NCBI RefSeq assembly: GCF_000938305.1
Contig: NZ_JYMT01000021.1
Location: 408,734-472,733, forward strand
DNA length: 64,000 bases
Source: Bradyrhizobium sp. LTSP885
Lineage (GTDB): Bacteria; Pseudomonadota; Alphaproteobacteria; Rhizobiales; Xanthobacteraceae
Direction of reading: 5' to 3'
In this document: positions 9,740-20,586 of the stretch, piece after piece
Numbering within the stretch: position 1 is the first letter of the stretch
Layout of the letters: each line of letters begins with the position of its first letter
Program-made: the position numbers and the translations under genes
The notes under the pieces: generated by a model
Told to the model about the DNA's origin: nothing
The model's database searches: none
The model's input: only the letters and a program-made list of their open reading frames with translations

Positions 9740-11485
9740 TCAGGCCGCAACTGCACGCTCGTCGCTGACGAGCGCCGACAAGACGTGTGTCTGTTTCACC
9801 GTGCGCACGGTCATCGGTTCATCGCGGCCGCGGATTGCGACCTCCTGCGCAGGCAATGCGTGGTCGGCAAGTCCCGCGGTGACGCGCACTTCGTCCGAGA
9901 TCACGGCTTCGCAGGCCAGGCTCTTGGTCATGTCCTGCAGCCGTGCCGCGACGTTGACCGCATCGCCGAGCGCGGTGAACACCATGTGGTCGCGGTAGCC
10001 GATGTCGCCGACGATCACCTCGCCGCCATGGATGCCGATGCCGAAGCGGATCGGCTCATGCAAATCGTGGCTGAGGAACTGGTTCAGCTCGTCGACATGG
10101 GCTGCGATCAGCGCCGCCGCGCGCAGCGCCTGGCGGCAGGCCTGCTGTCGGCCCGTAGCCAGCCCGAACAGCGCCAGCATGCCGTCGCCGATGAACTGGT
10201 TCGGCCGTCCGCCGGATTCCAGCACCGCCTGCGACACCGCGCCAAGGAAACGGTTGACGATGAACACGGTATCGAACGGCAGCCGTTTCTCGGCGAGTTG
10301 CGTCGAGCCGCGCATGTCGACGAACATGCTGACGAGATAGCGCTCCTGGCCGATCCGTGTCGGGTTTCCGGCATGCCCATCCGCCGACATCGTGTGCGGC
10401 AGGAAAAGCTGGAAGAAGGAGAGGTCGGAATTCGGCCGCAGCTGGCAGGCCAGCCGGATCGATGGATCGTCGCTGCCGACCCGGTGCAGCACGAAGGCCT
10501 CGCGCGGCGAGGGTTCGGGCAGCGAGGCGGCGTCACCGATGATGCGAATGCGGCAGGTCGAGCAGCGCGCGCGGCCGCCGCAGACGCTGGCATGCGGCAC
10601 GTTGTTGCGCAGGCTCGCCTCCAGCACGCTCAATCCCTTCGGCACCCGGACGGTGCGTCCGTTGCCGTAGGACAGTGCGATCATGCCGCCGCGGCGCTCG
10701 AGCAAGGCGCGCGCGCCGCGCGCGATAACGACGAAGCCGAGCAGGCCGAGATAGCCGAACGTGAGACCGCCGGTGATGCGCTCGAGCATGTTGCCTTGGG
10801 CCGCCGTGCCGAGCTTCTCGACCGACAGCTCCTGCTTGCGCCAATCGGGATCGTCATAGTCGGAGATCATGGCGCGGCCGCCCTGGTAGATGCCAAGCAT
10901 CGCCAGCGTCGGGATCAGCACCGCGGCAGCGAGCAGCCATGGCGCGGCACGCGTGAAGAACGGACGCAGCCGCAGCCAGAAGTACAGCCCGATGCAGCCG
11001 TGCACCCAGGCGATTACCATCACCGCGAGCGTCTGCCACAGCCGGTTCGGTGACGCGATGAAGAAATTGTAGAGCTCCTGCGGGTAGAGCTTTTGATGCC
11101 CGTAAAGCGAATAGCCGAGCCGCACTCCGACGATGTGGAAGATGATCAGCATCGGGATGCTCAGGCCGAGCACGAGCTGCAGCGGCTCGATCGCCTTCCA
11201 GCGGAATTCGCGGCGCTGGTACAACGCATAGATGCCGAGCGCGGTGTGCACCAGGCAGGCGCCGTAGAACAGGATCGTGACTGGCAGGAACCGCCAGAAC
11301 ATCGTGTGATAGTGGACACCGGTCGCCAGCGCCTCGGTCGAGATGTTGCCCAACGCATGGTTGAGGAAGTGGCTGACGAGATAGGCGAATATGATCGTGC
11401 CCGAGACCAGGCGCACCTGCCGCAGGCCGACGCCGCGGACCATCTCCTGAAAATGCTCGCGCGAGGGGGAGGTCATGTGATTCAT
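9740..11485 (-). CDS. cyaC: CyaC-type redox-responsive adenylate cyclase (diheme membrane anchor, 2Fe-2S domain, class III cyclase)
   Basis: About 581 residues in three parts. The N-terminal six-helix membrane domain (about 20-270) carries His residues in at least four helices (VSHFLNH, LVHTALG, IFHIVG, WVHGCIG), matching the tetra-histidine diheme-b signature of succinate-quinone oxidoreductase anchors. A plant-type 2Fe-2S ferredoxin domain follows (about 280-370, CGGRARCSTC plus a later Cys in RLACQL). The C-terminal class III cyclase domain (about 385-560) includes SMFVDMRGSTQLAEK, FIGDGMLALFG and ALGDAVNVAARLQ. Sinorhizobium meliloti CyaC has this build and responds to quinone redox state, so a cAMP signal tied to respiration is inferred. 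ATG 11485 is chosen; no strong ribosome site is visible. Confidence 0.88.
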   Translation of the reverse strand: MNHMTSPSREHFQEMVRGVGLRQVRLVSGTIIFAYLVSHFLNHALGNISTEALATGVHYHTMFWRFLPVTILFYGACLVHTALGIYALYQRREFRWKAIEPLQLVLGLSIPMLIIFHIVGVRLGYSLYGHQKLYPQELYNFFIASPNRLWQTLAVMVIAWVHGCIGLYFWLRLRPFFTRAAPWLLAAAVLIPTLAMLGIYQGGRAMISDYDDPDWRKQELSVEKLGTAAQGNMLERITGGLTFGYLGLLGFVVIARGARALLERRGGMIALSYGNGRTVRVPKGLSVLEASLRNNVPHASVCGGRARCSTCRIRIIGDAASLPEPSPREAFVLHRVGSDDPSIRLACQLRPNSDLSFFQLFLPHTMSADGHAGNPTRIGQERYLVSMFVDMRGSTQLAEKRLPFDTVFIVNRFLGAVSQAVLESGGRPNQFIGDGMLALFGLATGRQQACRQALRAAALIAAHVDELNQFLSHDLHEPIRFGIGIHGGEVIVGDIGYRDHMVFTALGDAVNVAARLQDMTKSLACEAVISDEVRVTAGLADHALPAQEVAIRGRDEPMTVRTVKQTHVLSALVSDERAVAA

Positions 11486-11601
11486 GATCGGCAATCTAGT
11501 GATTAATTCCCGCGGTGAACACCACCACCGGACCGTGCCGGGGTGATAGCGGGTGCCGGCACACGTTGACACCCCCTCAAGAGTCGAACAGAAAGCGCCC
11601 C

Positions 11602-13251
11602 GTGACGATAGCCCCAGCCGATAACATCAACGTCAAGCCGGCCCGTTCGCGCGGGCCCAATTGGGCTGGCGTGGTGGCTGTGATCGCGGCGATGACCGCG
11701 ATGCGGCTGGTCTATGCCTCCGTGCTCGATCTGCGCACCGACGAGGCCTATTACTGGACCTGGTCGAAGGAGAGCGTGCTGTCTTTCCTCGACCATCCTC
11801 CCATGATCGCCTGGTTCATCCGGTTCGGCACCGCGATCTTCGGCGACACCAATCTCGGTGTCCGCTTCAGCGGCGTCGTGGGCATGCTAGTTACCCAGCT
11901 CCTGCTCGCCGACATCGTCCGGCGCGTCACACGCAATAATGTCCGCGCCGTCATCCTGGCGCTGCTGCTGCCGGAAGCCGCGCTCTATTACGGGCTGTTG
12001 ATGGCCAAGGTCGCCCCCGACACCGCGCTGATCCCGTTCGCGGTGGCGATGCTGTGGTCGCTGGTGCTGACAGCGCAAAGCAATGACGGACGCTGGTGGC
12101 TCGCCGCTGGCCTGTTTGCCGGGCTGTCGCTATTGTCGAAATTCACCGCGATCATGCTGATACCGGCGGTAGCAGCCTTTGCGCTGGTGCCGGACTGGCG
12201 GTGGCGCTGGCTGCGCAGCCCATACCCTTATCTCGCCGCTCTGATCGCGATCGCCGTATTCTCCCCGGTGTTGATCTGGAATGCGCAGCACGATTGGGCC
12301 TCGTTCCGCTTCCAGGCGGTGCGCGCCATCGCCGATCACGGCTTCCTGCTGCGAACTGTCGGAGAGTTCATCGGCATCCAGTTTGGCCTGGTCGGCTTCG
12401 TATTGTTGCCGGTGACGCTGTTCGCCACGGTGCTGATGGCGTGGCGCGGCTATCGCGGTCGCGAGCCGGTCGCGATCCTGCTGTCGACCGCGGTGATTGT
12501 ACCGTTCGCCTACTTTCTCTGGAAGTCGCTGACCTTGCGGGTCGGCGACACCTGGCCGATGTTCCTGTGGCCCGCGGGCTTGGCGGCCGTTGCGATCAAC
12601 GTCACGCGGATGCCGTTCGAGGGCTGGTCGATCCGGTTGGTCAAATCCACCGTGTTCTGGGCGCGGACCGCGGTGACATCAGGCATCGTGTTCGTCGTCT
12701 GCGTCTTCCTCTATTCCGCGGTGGCGCCGTGGAATCTGATCGGCCGCACCGATCCTGTTGGCATCGAGGCCGGCTATGATGTGGTTGCCGCGCGCGTGGA
12801 AGCACAATTGCAGGCCACCGGCGCGACCTGGGTCGCGACCACGGATTATCGCACCTATGCGATGCTGCGCTGGCTCCTGAAGGGCCGTGTGCCAGTCGTC
12901 GAAATCAACGAGCGCGGTCGCTTCCAGGGCTTTGCCGATCCCGGCATGAGCATGATCAAGGATCATATCGGCCTTTATGTCGGGCGTGAGCCGGAGAACA
13001 CTCTGCCGCTGTGGAATGAGACGACAGCTGTACGCCAGCCGCTCGAACGCGTCGAGCGCAGCTGGCGCGGCATGGTGATGGATATCTATTCGCTGGAGAA
13101 GATCAGCGGCTGGACCCCGAACCTGTCGCCGCCGCCGGACACGACGTTCTTCCGCTGGCGTGTGCTGGCGATGCTGCTTCCTTCTCCCCTTGTGGGAATG
13201 CCATCAGGCTCAGACAAGTCCGGACCGTGGCGCGCGATGTCGTCAGGGTAA
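11602..13251 (+). CDS. GT39/ArnT-type membrane glycosyltransferase
   Basis: About 549 residues of the dolichyl-phosphate-mannose-type (GT-C fold) family, which transfers sugars from polyprenyl-phosphate donors on the periplasmic side. The family signature DEAYYW appears early (TDEAYYWTWSK, near residue 47), followed by FLDHPPMIAWFIR. About ten hydrophobic helices follow, and a soluble C-terminal domain starts near residue 390. GTG 11602 is the proposed start; an in-frame start at 11515 is possible. It is divergent from cyaC with a gap of about 115 nt. The acceptor is unknown. Confidence 0.82.
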   Translation: MTIAPADNINVKPARSRGPNWAGVVAVIAAMTAMRLVYASVLDLRTDEAYYWTWSKESVLSFLDHPPMIAWFIRFGTAIFGDTNLGVRFSGVVGMLVTQLLLADIVRRVTRNNVRAVILALLLPEAALYYGLLMAKVAPDTALIPFAVAMLWSLVLTAQSNDGRWWLAAGLFAGLSLLSKFTAIMLIPAVAAFALVPDWRWRWLRSPYPYLAALIAIAVFSPVLIWNAQHDWASFRFQAVRAIADHGFLLRTVGEFIGIQFGLVGFVLLPVTLFATVLMAWRGYRGREPVAILLSTAVIVPFAYFLWKSLTLRVGDTWPMFLWPAGLAAVAINVTRMPFEGWSIRLVKSTVFWARTAVTSGIVFVVCVFLYSAVAPWNLIGRTDPVGIEAGYDVVAARVEAQLQATGATWVATTDYRTYAMLRWLLKGRVPVVEINERGRFQGFADPGMSMIKDHIGLYVGREPENTLPLWNETTAVRQPLERVERSWRGMVMDIYSLEKISGWTPNLSPPPDTTFFRWRVLAMLLPSPLVGMPSGSDKSGPWRAMSSG

Positions 13252-13276
13252 CAATGGCTCCGGATTGATCGGCTAG

Positions 13277-13468
13277 CTAGGCCGCGACGCCCTTAGGTAC
13301 GACCGAGACGATCCAGCGCATCGGAATGCTGGACCTGTCTTCCTTGACTGAACGAACCATCCCTGTGACCGGCAACCCATTTAACGTCAAACGCGCCTTT
13401 TCGCCCCGGTATTGGGCGTAGCGACAACGGCGGGCCTCTATTGGATCAGTAATTTCGATAATCTGCAT
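13277..13468 (-). CDS. Small conserved-looking hypothetical protein
   Basis: A 63-residue basic protein (MQIIEITDPIEARRCRYAQY at the start) with plausible composition and a beta-rich, PilZ-like feel (RCRYAQYRGEKARLTLNG, then VTGMVRSVKED). That resemblance is only an impression; the segment is too short for assignment. It sits alone between the glycosyltransferase and ycjF. Codon use is less GC-biased than its neighbours. Confidence 0.5.
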   Translation of the reverse strand: MQIIEITDPIEARRCRYAQYRGEKARLTLNGLPVTGMVRSVKEDRSSIPMRWIVSVVPKGVAA

Positions 13469-13568
13469 AAATCACCAATGGTCGCGGTACGCGAAACCGT
13501 TCCGCGACGATCAGCAGGATATAGACGAAGCGTTAATTATAATTCCGGCCCTGCTCGGCCGCCGAGAT

Positions 13569-14600
13569 CTAGTCCTCATCCTCGCGCTTGCGCAAAAGAT
13601 CCTTCGCGAGATCGGCTAGCGCGGGCCGGGGCAGTGCGTTGAACGGCAGTGGGCGGGTCACGTCGATCGCGGCGAGGCCGAGCCTTGCGGTCAACAGGCC
13701 GTTGAGAATGCCTTCGCCGAGCCGCTGCGAGAGTTTGGCGGCAATGCCGTGGCCGAGCATCTGCTGGATCAGGCTGTCGCTCGCCGCCATGCCGCCGGTG
13801 ATCGCCAGATGCGCGATCACGTGGCGCATCAGGCTGACCATGCCGAGCGCGCCGGGCCGTCCGCCATAGAGCCGCGCCAATTGCCGGATCATCCGCAACG
13901 AGGCCACGAACACGAACAGCACGTCGATCATCGCGCGCGGGCTCACCGCAGTGACGACGGAGACGCGCTGCGCCGCCGACGACACCAGCCGCCGCGCTTC
14001 CTCATCCAGCGGCGCCATCAATTCGCGCTCGGCGAGGCGGATCATGTCGGCGCCATCGATGATGTCATCGGTGTGGCTCTGCAGCGCGCTGCGGGCGCGG
14101 GCGAGCCGCGGGGTCTGGTGCGCGAGCTTCATGAGTTCGGCCACGATCACCCGGCTCGCCGCGCGGTCGTCGCTGACGAGCACCTCGGCCGCACGCAGAT
14201 GCAGCTTCTCGATGGTCGCAAGCCGCGCCAGGCCGACCGCTTCGCGCGTGATCACGACCAGCAGCGCCACCGCCGCGATCACGGCGAACGCCAGCCCGAG
14301 GACACCGAGGCCTTCGTTGCGTGCGAACAGATCCTCGATCAAATTGATGACGCCGAGCCCGGTGCCGAGCAGCACGAGGCCTGCGACCGAGCTCCAGAAC
14401 AGTGCGCCCCAGCGGAAGCCGCGGCGCACGGGCACGAGCGGCACATCGACTGGCACGGGCAGTTGTGCGGGCTCCGCTTCGGGCACAATCTGGATCGTGC
14501 CGCGGGCGAGGCGGCCGGTGTCCTCGGTATCCATCACGACCACGCCGGGATCGCCGAGCTTGAACGTCGCCGGCCGCCGCGGGGGCGTCTTCTCGTTCAT
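13569..14600 (-). CDS. ycjF: YcjF family (DUF697/TIGR01620) membrane protein
   Basis: A 343-residue inner-membrane protein of the YcjF/UPF0283 family. Two adjacent transmembrane helices lie at about 65-90 and 97-117 (ALFWSSVAGLVLLGTGLGVI and GLAFAVIAAVALLVVI). The C-terminal cytoplasmic DUF697-type region contains VSPRAMIDVLFVFVASLRMI. Its ATG overlaps the stop of ycjX as ATGA, indicating translational coupling. The pair is a standard proteobacterial module linked to envelope stress; the molecular role is unknown. Confidence 0.87.
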   Translation of the reverse strand: MNEKTPPRRPATFKLGDPGVVVMDTEDTGRLARGTIQIVPEAEPAQLPVPVDVPLVPVRRGFRWGALFWSSVAGLVLLGTGLGVINLIEDLFARNEGLGVLGLAFAVIAAVALLVVITREAVGLARLATIEKLHLRAAEVLVSDDRAASRVIVAELMKLAHQTPRLARARSALQSHTDDIIDGADMIRLAERELMAPLDEEARRLVSSAAQRVSVVTAVSPRAMIDVLFVFVASLRMIRQLARLYGGRPGALGMVSLMRHVIAHLAITGGMAASDSLIQQMLGHGIAAKLSQRLGEGILNGLLTARLGLAAIDVTRPLPFNALPRPALADLAKDLLRKREDED

Positions 14601-16060
14601 TGCAGTTTGTCTCCGATCAGGAACTGGAGGGCGCGGTCAAGGCGGATGTGAGGCAGCACCGGCTCGGCATCGCCGTTTCGTTCCAGTTTCGGAGGGCGGA
14701 AGCGAAGGAAGCGGTAATCGGCCGCCTCGGCGCCGGCGCTGGAGAGGCCGCGGAATTCGCCCCTGAACAGCTCCTCGGGATTGTCGGGCAAATCGCCCGG
14801 AAAGGTCGCGACCTCCGTCTCGCCGTCCAGCGTTTCGCCATTGGCGATCTCGCCCGGCGCCGGCGTGCCCAGGATCGACGGCAGTCTGTCGCGGCCGCGC
14901 GCAACCTGCGCCTCGCGGGTGGCGCGCACGGCGGCGAGCGCGGCCACGTCGATCGCGGCGCCGGCATATTCGGCGCGCTCGGCGGCCTTGGCCACGATCC
15001 GACGCAGCACCGCTTCGAGCCGGTCGTGGCTTTGATGATGCAGGTGATCCGCCTTGGTTGCCGCGAACAAGATGCGGTCGATGCGCGGCCGGAACAGCGC
15101 GTTGAGGATCGTGCTGCGGCCGATCCGGAAGCAGTCGAGGATGCCGGCCAGCGCGGCCTCGAGATCGTGCAGCGCCTCCGGTCCCGAATTGAACGCGGCG
15201 AGCGCATCCGCCAGCACGATCTGGCGATCGAGCCGGGCGAAATGGTCGCGGAAGAATGGGCGGACCACGACATCCTTGTAGGCCTCGTAACGCCGCCGCA
15301 TCATCGCCCACAATGAGCCCTCGGGTGCGCTGCCGTCCACCGGCACGTCAAGCGGCGCAAAGGTCAGCGCCGGCGTATCGGCGAGATTGCCCGGCATCAG
15401 GAAGCGGCCGGGCGGCAGCAGGCTCATCGCAAAGCGGTCGTCGCGGCAGGCACGCAAATAGTCGGTGAACAGCCTTGCCTCGGTCAGCGCGGCCTGCTCG
15501 TTCTCGCGCCCCTCCGGCTGCAACGTCTTGAGATAGTCGTGCCAGGGCGCGGCGAGTTTGGCGCGCAGTGGCTCGCGCGACAGCGCAAGGCTCTCGGCCG
15601 ACCATTGCTCAAAGCTCTTGTTCAGCAATGGCAGGTCGAGCAGCCACTCGCCGGGATAGTCGACGATGTCGAGCGTAAGCGTGCGGTCCGCGCCGTTTTG
15701 TCGCTGGTAGTCGATCACGAGCCGGAGCTCGGAGATGTCGGTGGTCGAGTTCGGCCAGCGCCGCTCCTCGATCAGGGTGCGGACGTGATTTTCATAGGCG
15801 AAACGCGGCACCGCATCGTCGGGCTGCGGCTCCAGGCGCGCGCGGGCGATCCGCCCGGAGGCATAGGCTTCGAACACCGGGAAGCGGCCGCCCCGCGTCA
15901 GCCCGTGGATGAGTGCCGTGATGAACACCGTCTTGCCGGCGCGTGACAGGCCGGTGACGCCGAGCCGCACGGTCGGGTTGAAAAAGCCCTCGCCATAGTC
16001 GAGCAGCGCGCGTGCCGAGAGACGCGCCTCCTCGACAATATCTAGAAAGCTGAGGGCCAT
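14597..16060 (-). CDS. ycjX: YcjX family P-loop ATPase/GTPase-like protein
   Basis: A 487-residue member of the YcjX family. The N-terminal part has a Walker A motif, GLSRAGKTVFITALIHGL (about 35-52), and the later LTLDIVDYPGEWLLDLPLL resembles a G3/Walker B region. Family members are predicted nucleotide-binding stress proteins acting with YcjF, and the ATGA overlap with ycjF supports a partnership. ATG 16060 is chosen over 16093, because SFLDIVEEAR is the conserved beginning. Family length is 460-500 residues. Confidence 0.88.
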   Translation of the reverse strand: MALSFLDIVEEARLSARALLDYGEGFFNPTVRLGVTGLSRAGKTVFITALIHGLTRGGRFPVFEAYASGRIARARLEPQPDDAVPRFAYENHVRTLIEERRWPNSTTDISELRLVIDYQRQNGADRTLTLDIVDYPGEWLLDLPLLNKSFEQWSAESLALSREPLRAKLAAPWHDYLKTLQPEGRENEQAALTEARLFTDYLRACRDDRFAMSLLPPGRFLMPGNLADTPALTFAPLDVPVDGSAPEGSLWAMMRRRYEAYKDVVVRPFFRDHFARLDRQIVLADALAAFNSGPEALHDLEAALAGILDCFRIGRSTILNALFRPRIDRILFAATKADHLHHQSHDRLEAVLRRIVAKAAERAEYAGAAIDVAALAAVRATREAQVARGRDRLPSILGTPAPGEIANGETLDGETEVATFPGDLPDNPEELFRGEFRGLSSAGAEAADYRFLRFRPPKLERNGDAEPVLPHIRLDRALQFLIGDKLQ

Positions 16061-16262
16061 GGCGCGTTGAGGGAAAACCGGCGGGAGGGCCAAAAAATGG
16101 GCAGGCGATCACCCGCAAGGTGGCGATTATCGCGCCAAAATCAAGCTTCACACTTCTGGCGCCTTTGCAGGCGAGAGGATTGCAAGGGGATTGCAACGGG
16201 ATTGAACTCACCGCCGCACCTGCGATACCCATGTTCTATCGGCACTGAGGAAAGCCCCCGGT

Positions 16263-16958
16263 ATGACGGTCTTCCGCCTGAAGCAGTTTGCCTCGACCTC
16301 GATCCATGCGGCCGGCGCCGTGTTCTGGAACTACGACCGCGCCGAAGTGATCGCCGACGGCGTCGTGCACATTGTCGGCGTCTGTTTCGGGCTGATTGCA
16401 GCCACCGCGCTGATCGTGCTGACCGCGGTCTATGCCAGCCCGCTCGACGTTGCCGTGGTGTCGGTCTATGTCGCGGGCCTGCTCGCCATGCTGGTGCTGT
16501 CGGCGACCTATAATCTCTGGCCGGTGTCGCGCGCCAAATGGGTGCTGCGCCGCTTCGACCACTCGGCGATCTATCTGTTGATCGCCGCGACCTACACGCC
16601 CCTGATCATGGAAGTGAAGGACAGCTGGTTCGCCATCGCGCTGCTCGCAGGCGTCTGGTGCGTGGCGATCGTCGGCATCTGGCTGAAGCTGGTCTATCCT
16701 GGCCGGTTCGACCGGCTGTCGGTCGGGCTTTATCTGGCGATGGGCTGGAGCGGCATCATGCTCTATGACGCCGTGGTCAAGGTGCTGCCGGCCATGGCGC
16801 TCGGCTTCGTGCTCGCCGGCGGCGTGCTCTACAGCCTCGGTGTGATCTTCCATGCCTGGCGACGGCTGCGCTTCCAGAACGCGATCTGGCACAGCTTTGT
16901 CCTGCTTGGCGCCGCCTGCCACTACATGGCCGTGTTCGACGTCGTGCTGGCGAGCTAG
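16263..16958 (+). CDS. Hemolysin III (YqfA/PAQR) family membrane protein
   Basis: A 231-residue seven-helix protein of the HlyIII/PAQR superfamily. The family positions are visible: ADGVVHIVG in the first helix, SATYNLW, RRFDHSAIYLLIAATYTP in the middle, and FQNAIWHSFVLLGAACHYMAV in the last helix. The conserved His, Asp and Ser residues form the likely metal site of PAQR proteins. It is placed in the inner membrane. Despite the family name, no hemolytic role should be assumed. Confidence 0.9.
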   Translation: MTVFRLKQFASTSIHAAGAVFWNYDRAEVIADGVVHIVGVCFGLIAATALIVLTAVYASPLDVAVVSVYVAGLLAMLVLSATYNLWPVSRAKWVLRRFDHSAIYLLIAATYTPLIMEVKDSWFAIALLAGVWCVAIVGIWLKLVYPGRFDRLSVGLYLAMGWSGIMLYDAVVKVLPAMALGFVLAGGVLYSLGVIFHAWRRLRFQNAIWHSFVLLGAACHYMAVFDVVLAS

Positions 16959-17019
16959 CGTCCACACGACGCGAACGATATCATGCTCCCGAAACGATCA
17001 AGATGTCGGGAGGATGGCC

Positions 17020-17814
17020 ATGCAGGTGGCAGGTAAAGTCGTGGTGGTCACCGGCGGTGGCAATGGCATCGGCAAGGCCATGTGCGAGGCGTTCCACGCC
17101 GCCGGCGCGTCCAAGGTCGTGGTCGTCGACCTCGATCATGCTGCGGCCGAGAAGGTTGCAGCGTCGGTCGGCGGCGCGGCGTTCAAATGCGATGTCGGGC
17201 AGGAAAAGAACATCCTGCATGTGATCGACGAGACCGAGCGCATGTTCGGCCCGATCGCGCTGTTCTGCTCCAATGCCGGCATCGGCGGCGGCTTCGATCC
17301 GCTGTCGGTGAATGCCGGCGGCAGCTCGGACGAACCGTGGTCGCGGAGCTGGGCGATCCACGTCATGGCGCATGTCTATGCGGCGCGGCATCTGGTGCCG
17401 CGCATGAAGGTGCGCGGCGGCGGCTATTTTCTCAACACGATCTCGGCCGCGGGCCTGTTGTCGCAGGTCGGCAGTCCCGCTTATTCGACGACCAAGCATG
17501 CGGCGGTCGGCTTTGCGGAAAACCTCGCGATCTCGCACCGCGCCGACAACATCAAGGTCTCGATCCTCTGCCCGCAGGGCGTCGACACCAACATGCTGCG
17601 CGGAATTCCCAAAGGCCCGCAATCCGGCGACGGCGACCTTGCCCCGGAGCAGGTCGCACAGGACGTGCTGAAGGGTCTCGACGAGGAGACTTTCCTGATC
17701 CTGCCGCACCCGCAGGTGCTCGGCTACATGCGCAACAAGACCGAGAATTACGACCGCTGGATCGGCGGCATGGCCAAGATACAGGCGAAGATGCGGGAAA
17801 CGTACGGGAAGTGA
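17020..17814 (+). CDS. SDR-family NAD(P)-dependent oxidoreductase
   Basis: A 264-residue classical short-chain dehydrogenase. The cofactor motif TGGGNGIG is at about residues 12-19, CSNAGIGGG near 84, and the catalytic YSTTK near 158 preceded by ISAAG. ATG 17020 is preferred over 17014, because GGGAGG lies 6 nt upstream of it. The substrate is unknown; similar enzymes act on hydroxyacyl-CoA or small alcohols. A family A repeat follows directly after the stop. Confidence 0.88.
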   Translation: MQVAGKVVVVTGGGNGIGKAMCEAFHAAGASKVVVVDLDHAAAEKVAASVGGAAFKCDVGQEKNILHVIDETERMFGPIALFCSNAGIGGGFDPLSVNAGGSSDEPWSRSWAIHVMAHVYAARHLVPRMKVRGGGYFLNTISAAGLLSQVGSPAYSTTKHAAVGFAENLAISHRADNIKVSILCPQGVDTNMLRGIPKGPQSGDGDLAPEQVAQDVLKGLDEETFLILPHPQVLGYMRNKTENYDRWIGGMAKIQAKMRETYGK

Positions 17815-17820
17815 CCGCAG

Positions 17821-17921
17821 GTCATTCCGGGGCGATGCAAAGCATCGAACTATGGCGCGCAATTGCGCGCCTGAGAATCTCGAGATTCCGGGTCTGGTCC
17901 TTCGGACCATCCCGGAATGAC
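17821..17921. repeat. Palindromic intergenic repeat, family A (copy 2)
   Basis: It has the same outer arms (GTCATTCCGG and CCCGGAATGAC) and inner hairpins as the copy at 2041-2124. An extra palindrome around GGCGCGCAATTGCGCGCC is inserted near 17854-17871. It lies between convergent genes. Confidence 0.85.
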
Positions 17922-17937
17922 GAAGGCTCTTTGTCCC

Positions 17938-19563
<1,626 letters not shown>

Positions 19564-19595
19564 CGGGCGGCTCCCATTGGTGGTTTCTTGGTACT

Positions 19596-19655
19596 CCGTC
19601 ATTGCGTGCAGCAGAAACGACGAAGCAATCCACCTGTTGATGGATTGCTTCGTGA
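19596..19655. repeat. Intergenic repeat, family B, with perfect 12-bp hairpin
   Basis: CCGTCATTGCG is followed by CGAAGCAATCCA (19621-19632) and its exact complement TGGATTGCTTCG (19641-19652) around an 8-nt loop. Related copies are at 43856-43893 and, degraded, near 25255. It lies just upstream of the ThDP enzyme. Confidence 0.75.
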
Positions 19656-19706
19656 AGTCAAGTTTGCGTTCGTGCGTCCGGAGGCGGTTACTCAGACCTC
19701 ACTGTC

Positions 19707-20561
19707 TCACCAGCTCGCCGTGCCCTTCATGGTCGGTTGTCCCTCGGAGTTCGCGGTCCACAGCTCCAGGCCGCCGTCCTTGTCGCTGGCATTGACCGAG
19801 AACTCGCTGCCCTCGAACAGTGGCTGCAGGCCGCGGTAGACGAACCTCTTCGGCGGCTGGCCGCCATGCAGCTTGGCGGCGAATTCGACGATCAACGCGG
19901 CCTGCAGCGGGCCGTGGAAGATCAGGCCCGGATAGCCCTCGACCTTGGTGACGTAATCGCGATCGTAATGGATGCGGTGGCCGTTGAAGGTCAGCGCCGA
20001 GTAGCGAAACAGCAGCACCGGATCGGCCATGTGGCTCTCGCGATGCTTGGCGACGGGCGGGGGAGAAGGCGCCTTGGTGGGCGCTACCGACGGCGTGGTC
20101 GTGATCTCGCGATAGACGATGTCCTGCCGCTCGCGAATCGCCAGCCCGCGCGATGTCGTCACCTCGTGATTGACCGAGACGAAGCACAGCGTGCCGGTCG
20201 AGCCCGTCTTCACGGTGACGTCTGATATGCGCGAGGTCCGCTTCGGCGCGTCGCCGACACGCAAGGCATCGAAGAATTCCAACTCGCCGCCAGCCCACAT
20301 CCGGCGCGGCAGCGGCACCGGCGGCAGGAAGCCGCCGCGGGTCGGGTGGCCGTCAGGGCCGAGTTGCGACATCGGAAACACCGGCTGACCCAGGCACCAA
20401 TGCGTGGTCCACGGCGCGGCATCGCCCGGCTTCGGCTCGCCGATCTCCTGGAACAGCGTCGCACGCAGGCCCATCACCAGATGCGCGGTGACGACGTCGG
20501 TTGCGTCAGTGCTGCGGCCGATCCACTGGCGGAGATGATCGAGGTCGAGTGTGTCGCTCAT
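19707..20561 (-). CDS. MaoC-like hydratase / mesaconyl-C4-CoA hydratase family
   Basis: A 284-residue double hot-dog protein. The N-terminal FAS1-like dehydratase half (about 1-150) includes GGFLPPVPLPRRMWAGGELEF. The C-terminal half includes LLFRYSALTFNGHRIHYDRDY and GYPGLIFHGPLQA, the catalytic Asp/His region of hydratase 2-like enzymes. The family hydrates mesaconyl-C4-CoA-type or beta-hydroxyacyl substrates. It follows the CoA-transferase by 25 nt and is the third gene of a three-gene operon with an acyl-CoA dehydrogenase, so a pathway activating, dehydrogenating and hydrating a dicarboxylic or branched acid is inferred. Confidence 0.85.
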   Translation of the reverse strand: MSDTLDLDHLRQWIGRSTDATDVVTAHLVMGLRATLFQEIGEPKPGDAAPWTTHWCLGQPVFPMSQLGPDGHPTRGGFLPPVPLPRRMWAGGELEFFDALRVGDAPKRTSRISDVTVKTGSTGTLCFVSVNHEVTTSRGLAIRERQDIVYREITTTPSVAPTKAPSPPPVAKHRESHMADPVLLFRYSALTFNGHRIHYDRDYVTKVEGYPGLIFHGPLQAALIVEFAAKLHGGQPPKRFVYRGLQPLFEGSEFSVNASDKDGGLELWTANSEGQPTMKGTASW

Positions 20562-20586
20562 GTGAATGACCCGGGCAGGAGTTTCT

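Noticed and set aside
9698..11053. 451-residue ORF antisense to cyaC
   Set aside because: No domain; cyaC on the other strand is unambiguous.
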